Source: JAFGED01 sp034430835
GTDB lineage: Bacteria; Chloroflexota; Anaerolineae; B4-G1
Length of the DNA: 16,468 nt
NCBI GenBank assembly: GCA_034430835.1
Contig: DAOUDX010000065.1
Location: 1-16,468, forward strand
Direction: 5' to 3'
Part shown: positions 7,676 through 15,600 of the stretch, piece by piece
How the letters are laid out: every line of letters starts with the position of its first letter
Numbering within the stretch: the stretch's first letter is position 1
Position numbers and translations under genes: made by a program
Notes under the pieces: generated by a model
The model's database searches: none
The model's input: the letters and a program-made list of their open reading frames with translations, nothing else
What the model was told of the DNA's origin: nothing

Positions 7676-7738
7676 TAGGCGGGTGTGGGAAAGGGGTACA
7701 CGATGAGCGGAAGTGACTGTTCGGAGCGGAAAGCACTG

Positions 7739-7766
7739 TTGACACCCTCGCGTGGGAGGGTATAAT
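7739..7766 (+). promoter_or_regulatory. Consensus sigma-70 promoter of the HDAC-like gene
   Basis: TTGACA at 7739-7744 and TATAAT at 7761-7766 are both perfect consensus hexamers, separated by 16 bases. Transcription should start near 7773, leaving a leader of about 42 bases before the ATG at 7815. The site also shows that the GTG at 7752, which would extend the reading frame, lies inside the promoter and is not the start. Confidence 0.8.
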
Positions 7767-7814
7767 CGGTGTAGGGTAGCTGGCACGGCACACCGTCTGA
7801 TTGGTGGGTGGGGG

Positions 7815-8843
7815 ATGGATACAGCTTACGTCTACGATCCGGTTTATCTCGAGCACGATCTGCCCGGCCATCCTGAGCACGCCGGGCGTCTCAGGTCGAT
7901 TCTCGACCGGCTGAGCGATGAAGGGGTACTGGCGCGTCTGCGGCTGCTGAAGCCCCGTCCAGCGACGGAGGAGGAGTTGCAACGCGTGCACACAGCAGAT
8001 CACGTCGCACGGGTACGGCGTGTGGCTGAGTCGGGCGGTGGCTACCTCGATTCCGACACCTACGTGTCTCCACGTTCCTTCGATGCAGCGCTGGCGGCTG
8101 CCGGTGGAGTGGTGCGCGCGGTCGAGGCGGCGGTGGCGGGAGAGATCGCCAACGCTTTCGCGCTGGTGCGCCCGCCGGGGCACCACGCCACGCCCACGCG
8201 GGCGATGGGCTTTTGCCTTTTCAACAACGTTGCCGTGGCCGCACGGGCCGCACTGGCCGGAGGTGGGGTGAGGCGCGTCCTGATCGTCGATTTCGACGTG
8301 CACCACGGCAATGGGACCCAGGATATTTTCGGCGACGATCCGTCCGTCTTTTACTTTTCCACGCATCAATACCCCTATTATCCCGGCACGGGACACTGGA
8401 GCGAGGTGGGGCGCGGCGCTGGTGAGGGAACAGTGCTCGACGTGCCGCTGCCTCCCGGTGTGGGGGACGCGGGCTATGCCCGGATCTTGGACGAATTGCT
8501 CTGGCCGCTGGCGGAGCGCTGCGGGCCCGATCTCATCCTGGTTTCGGCCGGCTACGACGCCCACTGGAACGATCCCCTGGCGCAGATGAATCTCTCGCTG
8601 GCCGGCTACGCCCACATAGGGCGCGAGCTGGTGAGTGTAGCCGGGCAGTTGTGCGGCGGGCGGATCGTGTTCGCGCTTGAGGGCGGTTACCATCTCGACG
8701 TGCTGGCTTGCGGTGTGCTCGACGCCTTCTATGCCATGCTGGGGGAGGACACGGTCGTCGATCCTTTCGGGCCGTCTCCGCGCCCGGAGCAGCCGGTCGA
8801 TGAATTGATCGCTCGCCTGCGGGAATTGCACGACCTGAATTGA
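7815..8843 (+). CDS. Histone deacetylase-family (class II-like) Zn-dependent deacetylase
   Basis: A 342-residue arginase/deacetylase-fold hydrolase that removes acetyl groups from lysine, polyamine or a similar amine. Motifs with ATG 7815 as residue 1: VRPPGHHA with the catalytic His pair 123-124; VDFDVHHGNGTQ with zinc ligands Asp161 and His163; FSTHQYPYYPGTG at 182-193; VSAGYDAH with zinc ligand Asp248; and EGGYHL with the transition-state Tyr292. All active-site residues are present, so it should be active. The class II-like GTG...GxGEGxxLDVPLPPG stretch groups it with bacterial HDAC-like amidohydrolases. The substrate cannot be read from sequence; acetylpolyamine, AcuC-like acetyl-CoA synthetase control or protein deacetylation are all possible. 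The ribosome site is a G-rich GGGTGGGGG directly before the ATG. It is divergent from glgC and followed by a new promoter. Confidence 0.93.
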   Translation: MDTAYVYDPVYLEHDLPGHPEHAGRLRSILDRLSDEGVLARLRLLKPRPATEEELQRVHTADHVARVRRVAESGGGYLDSDTYVSPRSFDAALAAAGGVVRAVEAAVAGEIANAFALVRPPGHHATPTRAMGFCLFNNVAVAARAALAGGGVRRVLIVDFDVHHGNGTQDIFGDDPSVFYFSTHQYPYYPGTGHWSEVGRGAGEGTVLDVPLPPGVGDAGYARILDELLWPLAERCGPDLILVSAGYDAHWNDPLAQMNLSLAGYAHIGRELVSVAGQLCGGRIVFALEGGYHLDVLACGVLDAFYAMLGEDTVVDPFGPSPRPEQPVDELIARLRELHDLN

Positions 8844-8868
8844 CTTTTTGCGCGAGACGGTGCATAAT
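8840..8868 (+). promoter_or_regulatory. Strong promoter of the TPR-NDK pair, overlapping the HDAC stop codon
   Basis: TTGACT (8840-8845) and CATAAT (8863-8868) are separated by 17 bases; each matches five of six consensus positions. The -35 box includes the TGA stop (8841-8843) of the HDAC-like gene. The start codon of the TPR gene is 49 bases beyond the -10 box. Confidence 0.65.
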
Positions 8869-8917
8869 CTACACGAGGATGGCTCTTGGTAAGGATGTTG
8901 TCTAGTTAGGAGGGACG

Positions 8918-11512
8918 ATGGAGGAGATTTCCCTTCAAGCGTACTGTGGACAGATCGAGGACATGATAGACCAGGGCCGCTACGCTGAGGCGGTGGCCCA
9001 CGGGAAGCACATTCTTGAGCAATATCCCAAGTACGTGACAGGCTATCGGCTGTTGGGCAAGGTGATGTTTGAGGCGCGGCAGAACGATCAGGCTGCCGAT
9101 ATGTTTCTCCGCGTGCTCAGCGCCGATCCTGAGGATATGCTCTCGTGGGTCGCCATGAGCGAGGTGTACGACCGGCGCACGGAGCTCGACGCGGCTGTGT
9201 GGTACATGGAGCGGGCATTCGAACTGGCCACCGATAACGATCTGGTGGAAGAACAGTTGCGCCAACTCTATGGCCGGCGAGATGGCTTTGAGCCTGAGCG
9301 GGTTGAGTTGACCCGTGGCGCTTTGGCTCGGCTCTATCTTAAAGGCGACCTGCTCCCAAGGGCGATCAGTGAGTTGCGCGCTATGGCAGCCGAGAGTCCT
9401 GATCGAACAGATCTTGAGGTCGCGCTCGCCGAGGCGCTGTGGCGCAACGATCAACGGCTGGAAGCTTCAGATGTCTGCCAGAAGGTGCTGGATCGGCTGC
9501 CCTACTGTCTCAAGGCCAATCTGATCCTGGGCGAGATCTGGACCAACAGCGGGCGTGAGGAAGGCATGATATACCTTCGGCGAGCAGAGGCCCTGGATCC
9601 CGGAAACCGGATGGCTCGCGACCTTTTTGGGGTTGCAAGCCCTCTGCCGGCGCGCGACGTTCAAGTCGCTCCCCTTGAGTACAAGCCTCCGGTGTCCAGA
9701 GAGGCGCGCCCGGACTGGATGTCGGGTGTTGAGGCTGGCGCGACCGGAGCGCCATTGGGTGAGGGTGAGGGGACGTTGTTCGATATCGCCGCAGCACTGG
9801 AGGCGCAGATCGAGATCCCCTCGTGGCTGGAGGAGATCGATGTTGGGGAAGGCGCCGAGGCTGCGGTCCCCGATTTTGGCGCGCCCTCAGAAGCGACCGC
9901 GTTTGAGGAATCTGCTCCTGCCTCGGCAGAGACCCCTGACTGGCTGGCTGGAATTGCCGGGGCAGGGGAGCCGGAGCGGGCAGGTGGGCCGGGCGTTGAG
10001 CCGGTGGCCGGGGAGGCGGCCGTGAGTGAAGACGTCTCTGGGTGGCTGGCTGAGCTGGGGGCCGAGCCGGGCAGTGAGGAAGCGCCACCCGGGCCAGGCG
10101 AGGAGGAACTCCCGGATTTTGCATCTGGCCTGGCGGCTGAAGCAGGTGCCGAGGAGGTGGCGCCTGTATCGGCTGAGCCAGGCGAGCAATCCTTGGATTG
10201 GTTGAGCGATCTGCGAGGGCAGGTCAGCGAGGAGGAGGTCTCGGAACCGGTTCCGGCCGAGATCCCTGATTGGATGCAGGAGCTTGCCCCAGCAGAGGCC
10301 GGGCCTGCAGCGGAGGTTCCCCAAGGGGAGGAGCCGGTTCCGGCCGAGGTCTCCGACTGGATGCAGGAGCTTGCTCCAGCAGAGGCTGGGCCTGCAGCGG
10401 AGGCTCCCGAAGGGGAGGAACCGGTTCCGGCCGAGGTCTCCGACTGGATGCAGGGGCTTGCTCCAGCAGAGACAGGGCCTGCGGCGGGGGCTCCCGGAGA
10501 GGAGGCCAGCGCGCCTGGATGGCTGGAGGGTGAGGGCATGCCATCGGGTGAGGAGGCGCTGGCCTGGTTGGAACAGTTGGCTGCGGGGAAGGAGGAGGAG
10601 TTACAGGCCCAGGTCGCGGCGGAGGTGGAGGCGCGCACGGCAGAGATCATGGGGCGGTCCAAGGCCGAGGAGCCGGTGGTGGAGGCGGCGGAAGCGCCGG
10701 CGGCGGAACCGCCGGTGGCGGAAGAGCCTATGGCCGGTCTCTTTGCGGAGGAGGCCGCTGCGCCGCCAGCGGAGGAAGCGTTTGGCTGGACGGCGTTCGG
10801 TGAGGCGGAGCCTTCCCCTGAGGTTACACCGCCTGTGGCCGAGCCTGCCGTGAGTGTGTCCGAAGAGATCGTGCCGGAGGAAGTGGAAGCCCTGCCGGCG
10901 GCGGAGCTCGGGTTGGAGGAGGCCGCTGCGCCGCCAGCGGAGGAGGCGTTTGGCTGGACGGCGTTCGGGGAGTTGGAGACCCTCTCGGAAGCCGGGCCGC
11001 CTGTGGCCGAAGGGATCGCGCCGTTGGAAGAGGTAGAGGCATTACCGGCGGTGGAGCTTGGATTGGAGGGCGCTGCGCCGCCAGCGGAGGAAGCGTTTGG
11101 CTGGACGGCGTTCGGTGAGGCGGAGCCTCCCCCTGAGGTCGCGCCGCCTGCCGAGAAGGCCCCACCGCCTGTTGAGGCCAAGCCGCCAAAGAAAGTGTTG
11201 GCCGCTCAACCATCTGCCGAGCCTTTTGGCGTCGAGCGGGCGTACTTGAAAGAACATCCACGGGACTATGATGCATGGCTTTCGCTGGCGCGGGCACTGT
11301 GGCAAACTGGAGAGCGCGACGGAGCTTTGCAGGCCTATGGTCGTCTGATCCGGGCGGGCAAATCTCTCGACATCGTGACCACAGAGCTGGAAGAATACGC
11401 GGGACAGTGGCCCGACGTCGCCACTCGCCGGGTGCTGGGCGATGCCTATATGAAGAGCGGTCGGCTTGAGGAGGCACTGGCTCTCTACCGCCAGGCTCTG
11501 GAGAATCTCTGA
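8918..11512 (+). CDS. TPR protein with a long acidic Trp-motif linker
   Basis: An 864-residue protein, probably cytoplasmic because it has no signal peptide or membrane helix. Residues 1-238 are helical TPR-type repeats, for example GRYAEAVAHGKHILEQYP and AADMFLRVLSADPED. Residues 239-766 form a low-complexity linker rich in Glu, Ala and Pro, studded with short motifs of the type (P/S)-x-W-(L/M)-x-x-(L/I). Tryptophans fall at 267, 303, 342, 376, 428, 452, 481, 510, 535 and 550, followed by three FGWTAFGE motifs at 624, 680 and 729. Residues 767-864 form a C-terminal TPR pair (RDYDAWLSLARALWQTGERDGAL; GDAYMKSGRLEEALALYRQAL). The ATG follows AGGAGGG closely. It is probably co-transcribed with the NDK-like gene 35 bases downstream. 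TPRs bind peptides, so a scaffold role is likely; no specific function is recognised. Confidence 0.93.
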   Translation: MEEISLQAYCGQIEDMIDQGRYAEAVAHGKHILEQYPKYVTGYRLLGKVMFEARQNDQAADMFLRVLSADPEDMLSWVAMSEVYDRRTELDAAVWYMERAFELATDNDLVEEQLRQLYGRRDGFEPERVELTRGALARLYLKGDLLPRAISELRAMAAESPDRTDLEVALAEALWRNDQRLEASDVCQKVLDRLPYCLKANLILGEIWTNSGREEGMIYLRRAEALDPGNRMARDLFGVASPLPARDVQVAPLEYKPPVSREARPDWMSGVEAGATGAPLGEGEGTLFDIAAALEAQIEIPSWLEEIDVGEGAEAAVPDFGAPSEATAFEESAPASAETPDWLAGIAGAGEPERAGGPGVEPVAGEAAVSEDVSGWLAELGAEPGSEEAPPGPGEEELPDFASGLAAEAGAEEVAPVSAEPGEQSLDWLSDLRGQVSEEEVSEPVPAEIPDWMQELAPAEAGPAAEVPQGEEPVPAEVSDWMQELAPAEAGPAAEAPEGEEPVPAEVSDWMQGLAPAETGPAAGAPGEEASAPGWLEGEGMPSGEEALAWLEQLAAGKEEELQAQVAAEVEARTAEIMGRSKAEEPVVEAAEAPAAEPPVAEEPMAGLFAEEAAAPPAEEAFGWTAFGEAEPSPEVTPPVAEPAVSVSEEIVPEEVEALPAAELGLEEAAAPPAEEAFGWTAFGELETLSEAGPPVAEGIAPLEEVEALPAVELGLEGAAPPAEEAFGWTAFGEAEPPPEVAPPAEKAPPPVEAKPPKKVLAAQPSAEPFGVERAYLKEHPRDYDAWLSLARALWQTGERDGALQAYGRLIRAGKSLDIVTTELEEYAGQWPDVATRRVLGDAYMKSGRLEEALALYRQALENL
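10249..10509 (+). repeat. Three 87-bp tandem repeats in the TPR-protein linker
   Basis: GGTTCCGGCCGAG recurs at 10249, 10336 and 10423, exactly 87 bases (29 codons) apart. Each unit encodes VPAE(I/V)xDWMQ(E/G)LAPAE and then a Gly-Pro-Ala-rich acidic tail. The copies are nearly identical, so they are recent duplications. The third diverges after the Trp motif. Confidence 0.93.
10751..11131 (+). repeat. Three dispersed AEEAFGWTAFGE repeats in the TPR-protein linker
   Basis: CGCTGCGCCGCCAGCGG recurs at 10756, 10924 and 11071, spacings of 168 and 147 bases (56 and 49 codons). Each copy encodes APPAEEAFGWTAFGE. Between copies, variants of EVEALPAxELGLE also repeat. Spacing is a multiple of three throughout, so the frame is kept while the linker length varies. 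Confidence 0.9.
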
Positions 11513-11547
11513 TAGACCGATCATCGCATACAAAGGGGACATCTGGT

Positions 11548-12288
11548 ATGGGTAGGGAACCTCTCGAGCAAACGCTCGTGCTGATCAAGCCCGACGCGCT
11601 AAAAAACTCGCTGACGGGATACGTGCTTTCGCAGCTTTCAGAGTTTCATACCGGCTTGCGGTTTGCTGGAGCGAAAATCGTTCACGTCAGCAGAATGCTT
11701 GCCGAGGAGCACTATGCCGAACATCGCGGCAAGGTTTTTTTCCCCTCTATCATAGACTATATCGTTGGGAGTAGCCATTATCCTGACGAGCCCTGGAAGC
11801 GCAGGGTTATTGCGCTCGTCTACCAGGGCCCGGACGCGGTGCAGAAAGCACGAGACATCGCCGGACCGACGAATCCTCACGAGGCCCGCGAGGAGAAGCC
11901 GGGATGCATCCGCGCTTTGGGCACCTTGGTTCCTTTCACGGATGCAGAGGGAAACATCATCGGTCACCGGATGGATAATTTGATCCACGCTTCGGCTACG
12001 GACGAGGAGGCTGAGCGGGAGATCAAGCTCTGGTTCAAGCCGGGCGACATCCCCCCGGCTATGCGCGCCTATCCCACTGAGAAGGCTGAGGAGCACTACT
12101 ATTTCAAGGATGGCAAGCTCTACACGACGCATAGAGCAGGCAGCATCTGCTTGTTTGCCCCCAGCGATACTGCCTGGAAGTCTGACTTGGAGGCGCTGCG
12201 CCTGCTGCACCAGGGCTTGTCGGCCCCTTGCTCTGTAAGTGCAGTGGCTGCCAAGTACCTCATCAACGAGGGTGATGGAGAGTCCTAG
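11548..12288 (+). CDS. Nucleoside-diphosphate kinase homologue with insertions and a C-terminal extension
   Basis: A 246-residue protein with an NDK fold; ordinary NDKs have about 135-150 residues and pass phosphate between NTPs and NDPs through a phosphohistidine. Recognisable blocks are LVLIKPDAL (Lys14), FFPSIIDYI (Tyr71), ARDIAGPTNPHEA (Arg102, Thr108), KPGCIRA (Arg122) and DNLIHAS with the catalytic His147, then EREIKLWF. These match the catalytic set, although the usual HGSD reads HASA. Arg122 to Asn144 is about 12 residues longer than usual, and residues 166-246 are an extra domain I do not recognise (HYYFKDGKLYTTHRAGS). AAAGGGG lies eight to nine bases before the ATG. It lies 35 bases after the TPR gene, likely in one operon. 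It could be a true NDK or a specialised phosphotransferase. Confidence 0.85.
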   Translation: MGREPLEQTLVLIKPDALKNSLTGYVLSQLSEFHTGLRFAGAKIVHVSRMLAEEHYAEHRGKVFFPSIIDYIVGSSHYPDEPWKRRVIALVYQGPDAVQKARDIAGPTNPHEAREEKPGCIRALGTLVPFTDAEGNIIGHRMDNLIHASATDEEAEREIKLWFKPGDIPPAMRAYPTEKAEEHYYFKDGKLYTTHRAGSICLFAPSDTAWKSDLEALRLLHQGLSAPCSVSAVAAKYLINEGDGES

Positions 12289-12327
12289 CTCTCAGCAGGG
12301 AGACGCTGCAGGAACCCTCGCCTCTGT

Positions 12328-12681
12328 TCACAGCATTCTCACCACGACGCGCGCCTCGTTCCATAGCCCTTCCAGGTCATAGTACTCGCGCATGTCCTGC
12401 GAGAACAGGTGAACGACCACGTCGCCATAGTCCAGCAGGATCCACCTATGTTCAGGGTCTCCTTCGGCGTGCAGCAGCCGGCCGCCGAGCGTCTGCTTTG
12501 CTTTCGTCCGCACGTCGTCCAGGATGGCTTTGGCCTGCCGCTCGCTGGTCGTGCTGCCGATCACAAAGTAATCGGCCAGGATAGAGATCTCCCGGATGTC
12601 GAGCAACACGACGTTTTCGCCCTTCTGATCGGCGATGACGTCCGCGATAAACCGAGCTAGTTCCAGCGAATCCATAGTCAT
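12328..12681 (-). CDS. rsfS: Ribosomal silencing factor RsfS
   Basis: A 117-residue cytoplasmic protein of the RsfS/Iojap family, which binds ribosomal protein uL14 on the large subunit and blocks subunit joining when nutrients are short. Family signatures are visible in order: VVLLDIREIS near residue 24, ILADYFVIGSTTSERQAKAI at about 34-53, HRWILLDYGDVVVHLFS at about 78-94, and REYYDLEGLW close to the end. Length is typical. The smc stop codon lies four bases upstream of the ATG at 12681, so the two genes are very probably co-transcribed and coupled; no clear Shine-Dalgarno is seen. A second ATG two codons later (12675) is an equally possible start. Confidence 0.95.
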   Translation of the reverse strand: MTMDSLELARFIADVIADQKGENVVLLDIREISILADYFVIGSTTSERQAKAILDDVRTKAKQTLGGRLLHAEGDPEHRWILLDYGDVVVHLFSQDMREYYDLEGLWNEARVVVRML

Positions 12682-12685
12682 CTGA

Positions 12686-15600
12686 CTAGTCCAGTTTCAA
12701 CGACACGCTCTGTGACACGCCGTCTGCTCCCATTGAGATGCCGTAGATGGTGTCGGCAGCTTCGATGGTGCCCCGGTTGTGGGTGATGATGATGAACTGG
12801 GTCTCTTTGGCCAAGTCTTGCAGTATGCTGCGAAAACGTCCAATGTTTGCCTCGTCCAGCGCCGCATCCACCTCGTCGAGCACGCAGAAGGGGGCCGGGC
12901 TCACCTGGAGGATGGCGAACAGCAGGGCGACCGCCGTCAGCGATCGTTCTCCGCCGGATAGCAGCGCCAGCCGCTGCGACCGTTTGCCCGGAGGTCGGGC
13001 GACGATGTCCACCCCGGTATTCATCAGATCGTCCGGCTCGGTGAGCTCCAACCTCGCGGCGCCGCCATTGAACAGGACAGTGAACGTTTCCTCGAAGCGC
13101 GCCGCTACTGCATCGAACGTCTCCCGGAAGCTGGTTTCCATCAATTCGTCCAGCTCGGCCACGACTCGGTGCAGTCTTTCCGATGCGGCCTCCAGATCGG
13201 CTGATTGCTCGGTGAGGAATTCGTGCCGCTCCTTGACCTCGGCGTAGTCCTCGGGGGCGTTGGGGTTGATGCCGCCCAGCCGTCGCAAGTGAGCCTTGAG
13301 ACGCTGAATCTCCTCTTCCAGGCCCCGCGGCAGATCTTTGACGATGGGAAGCTCCGAGACCACGGGCCGCAGCGGCAGCGGTGTCTGCGCCGTGACGCTG
13401 TCTGCCAGTTCCAGCTCGACCAACCCCAGGTCCTCTTCGGTGCGTTCGGCCAGCAATTTGAGCTCGTCCTGGCAGCGTACCACTTCCAGTTGGGCGTGGC
13501 CGTGCCGTGCCTCCGAATCGCGGCTGCGATCTCGGGCAAGGCGCTCTTGCTCTTCCAGCACTGTTAGCTCCTTGCTCAAGCGGGCCAGCTCGTCCTCCGC
13601 TGGCTGGATGTGCTCGCGTGCCTGGCCGAGTTGCGTTTCCAGGCGAGAGGCTTCAACCCGCAGCTTTTCTGTCTGGGCGGCGATGGCGGTGCCTTCGGCC
13701 TCCAGTTCCTCCACCCGCTGTCGGCGGGCTACTCTCTGGGCATGGAGCCTCTCCAGTAACGCTTCCTCTCGCTGGGACGCGGCTTGTTCGCTTCGCAGTG
13801 TTTCCTCTGCCACGGCCGCTTCTGTACGCGCTTTCGCCGCTATCTCTCGCTCGATCCTGGCGGCCTCTTCGTTGGCTGCCTCGGCCTGCCGGGCGAGTTC
13901 CTCGAGCCGGGATTCCAGTGCAACCGTCTGCTCGTTTCTTGCGTGCAGTTGTGCTTCGATCTCTTCGCGCCGCCGCTGGGCAGCTTCGATCTGGACGGGC
14001 AGCGGTGTCTGTCCCTCGCCTGCGTTCTGTAGTGCTGCTCCGTGTTCCGGCGGACGGATGTGGCCTATGGCGACAGCGTGCTCCTCTTCTAATCGTTCTA
14101 GTTGTCGCGAGAGCGCCGCTCTTTGTTCCTGCAGTTGTTCCAGCAACGTTCGCTCCCGTTGCCACGCGGCCTGTTGGTTGCGCAGCATTTCGTTCGCCAC
14201 GGCGATCTCGGTGCGGGCCTTGCTCAGCTTTTCACGCTCGACGCGCGCCGCGTCCTCGCGGGCGATGGCCGCCTGGTGCGTCAACTCCTCGAGTTCGGCC
14301 TCGAGTGCCGCGATTTGCCTGGAGGCCGTCTGTTGCTGGTCTTCTATCTCTTGAACGCGCTGCTCGATCTCGGCCAGGCGGGCCGGGAGTTCGCGGCGCG
14401 CTCGCTCATCGGCAAGCATGCCGCCTGATCTCGCCTGCCCGATCACGACGGCGCCGTCGGCGCGCAGGACGACGCCGGCCGGGGTGGCGCAACAGCTCCC
14501 TGATGGCATCGCGGGCAGCAGCGCCTGCGCCGCTGCCAGGTCGTCGCACAGGGCGATCCCACCCAGCAGCGCTTCGACGGCCGGTCTCATTCTCACTTCG
14601 CAGGTCACGATGTCGGCAGCGCGCAACGTGCCTGCAGGCAACGGTGGGGTGGGGCGCAGGCTGTCCAGTGGCAGCAGGGTCAGTCGCCCGCCGGAGGACT
14701 CGATGATGCGGCGAGCCTCTTCGGCGATCGCCACTTGCTCCACGACGATGGCCTGCAGGTCGGGACCGAGCGCGGCTTCGACGGCCTGTTCCCACCTCGG
14801 TGGAACCTGGACGAAGCTGGACAGTGGGCCGAGGACGCCAGTCAGGTCAGCCTGGAGCAGTGCCTGGAAGCTGGAGCCGTGGGCGTCTCCCGTCTCGTGT
14901 ATCCGTTTGAGAACCTCCATCTCGCCCTTGACGCGGGCTTCCTCTCCATGCGCGTCGAGGAACGTCTGACTCAACTGCTTCAGTTCATCCCGATGGGCCT
15001 GCAACTCTCGTTCGATCTCGGCGCGTCGTTGCTCGGGCTTCTGGGCCTGTTGTTGCATGACAGCCCATTCTCGCTCCGCCTCCGCCAATTGCGCCGTGTG
15101 ATCTGCCAACTCGCGCTCCAACCGCTCGACCTCAGCTTGTGCCTGGCTGGCGTGTTCGAGCAGGGTTTTCTCCTGTGCGGCCAAAGGGGCGATCTCGGCG
15201 AGGATTTCTTCGCGGCGGGCGTGCAACTGCCGCGCCCGTTCCTCGGTCACCGCCTGTTCGCTGGCCAGGTGGGCCTCTTCCGCGCGGGCGTCAGCCATGG
15301 CCTGGGTGAACTGCTCTATCGTTGTACGGTGAGCGTGCAGCTCCTGTTCTGCCTCGGCGCGTTGACGGGCGGGTTCCTGGGCCTGCTCTCTGGCGGCGAT
15401 CCACTCCCGCTCCCGTTGGGCCAATTGCTGTCGGCGTTCTGTCAGCTCCCGTTCTACCTCCTGGACTTGGATGCGGGCTTGAGCGACCCGCTCGGACTGC
15501 GTCGTTTCTTGCTCGTCCAACGGCGTGAGTTCGGCCAGCAAGTCTTCCCGCTGGGCCTTCAACAGGCGCGCCCGTTCCTCGGCGACGGCCAGCGCCCGCT

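Noticed and set aside
7752..7814. GTG start at 7752 for the HDAC-like gene
   Set aside because: It lies between the -35 and -10 boxes of a perfect promoter, and family similarity begins only after ATG 7815.
7605..8831. Upstream extension of the glgC frame to 826 codons
   Set aside because: The extension is antisense to the HDAC-like gene and crosses both promoters. GlgC homology and a good ribosome site fix the start at 7604.
9661..11181. 506-codon minus-strand frame, Ser/Ala/Gly-rich
   Set aside because: Antisense of the acidic repeat linker of the TPR protein; its composition is explained entirely by the sense-strand Glu, Ala and Pro codons.
12276..12327. Possible terminator between the convergent NDK-like and rsfS genes
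   Set aside because: GAGAG-TCCTAG-CTCTC and nearby AGGG/CCCT pairs give only weak stems and there is no T-run on either strand.
13338..14706. 338- and 399-codon plus-strand frames over smc
   Set aside because: Antisense shadows of the SMC coiled coil (Ser/Arg-rich), with no motif or ribosome site.
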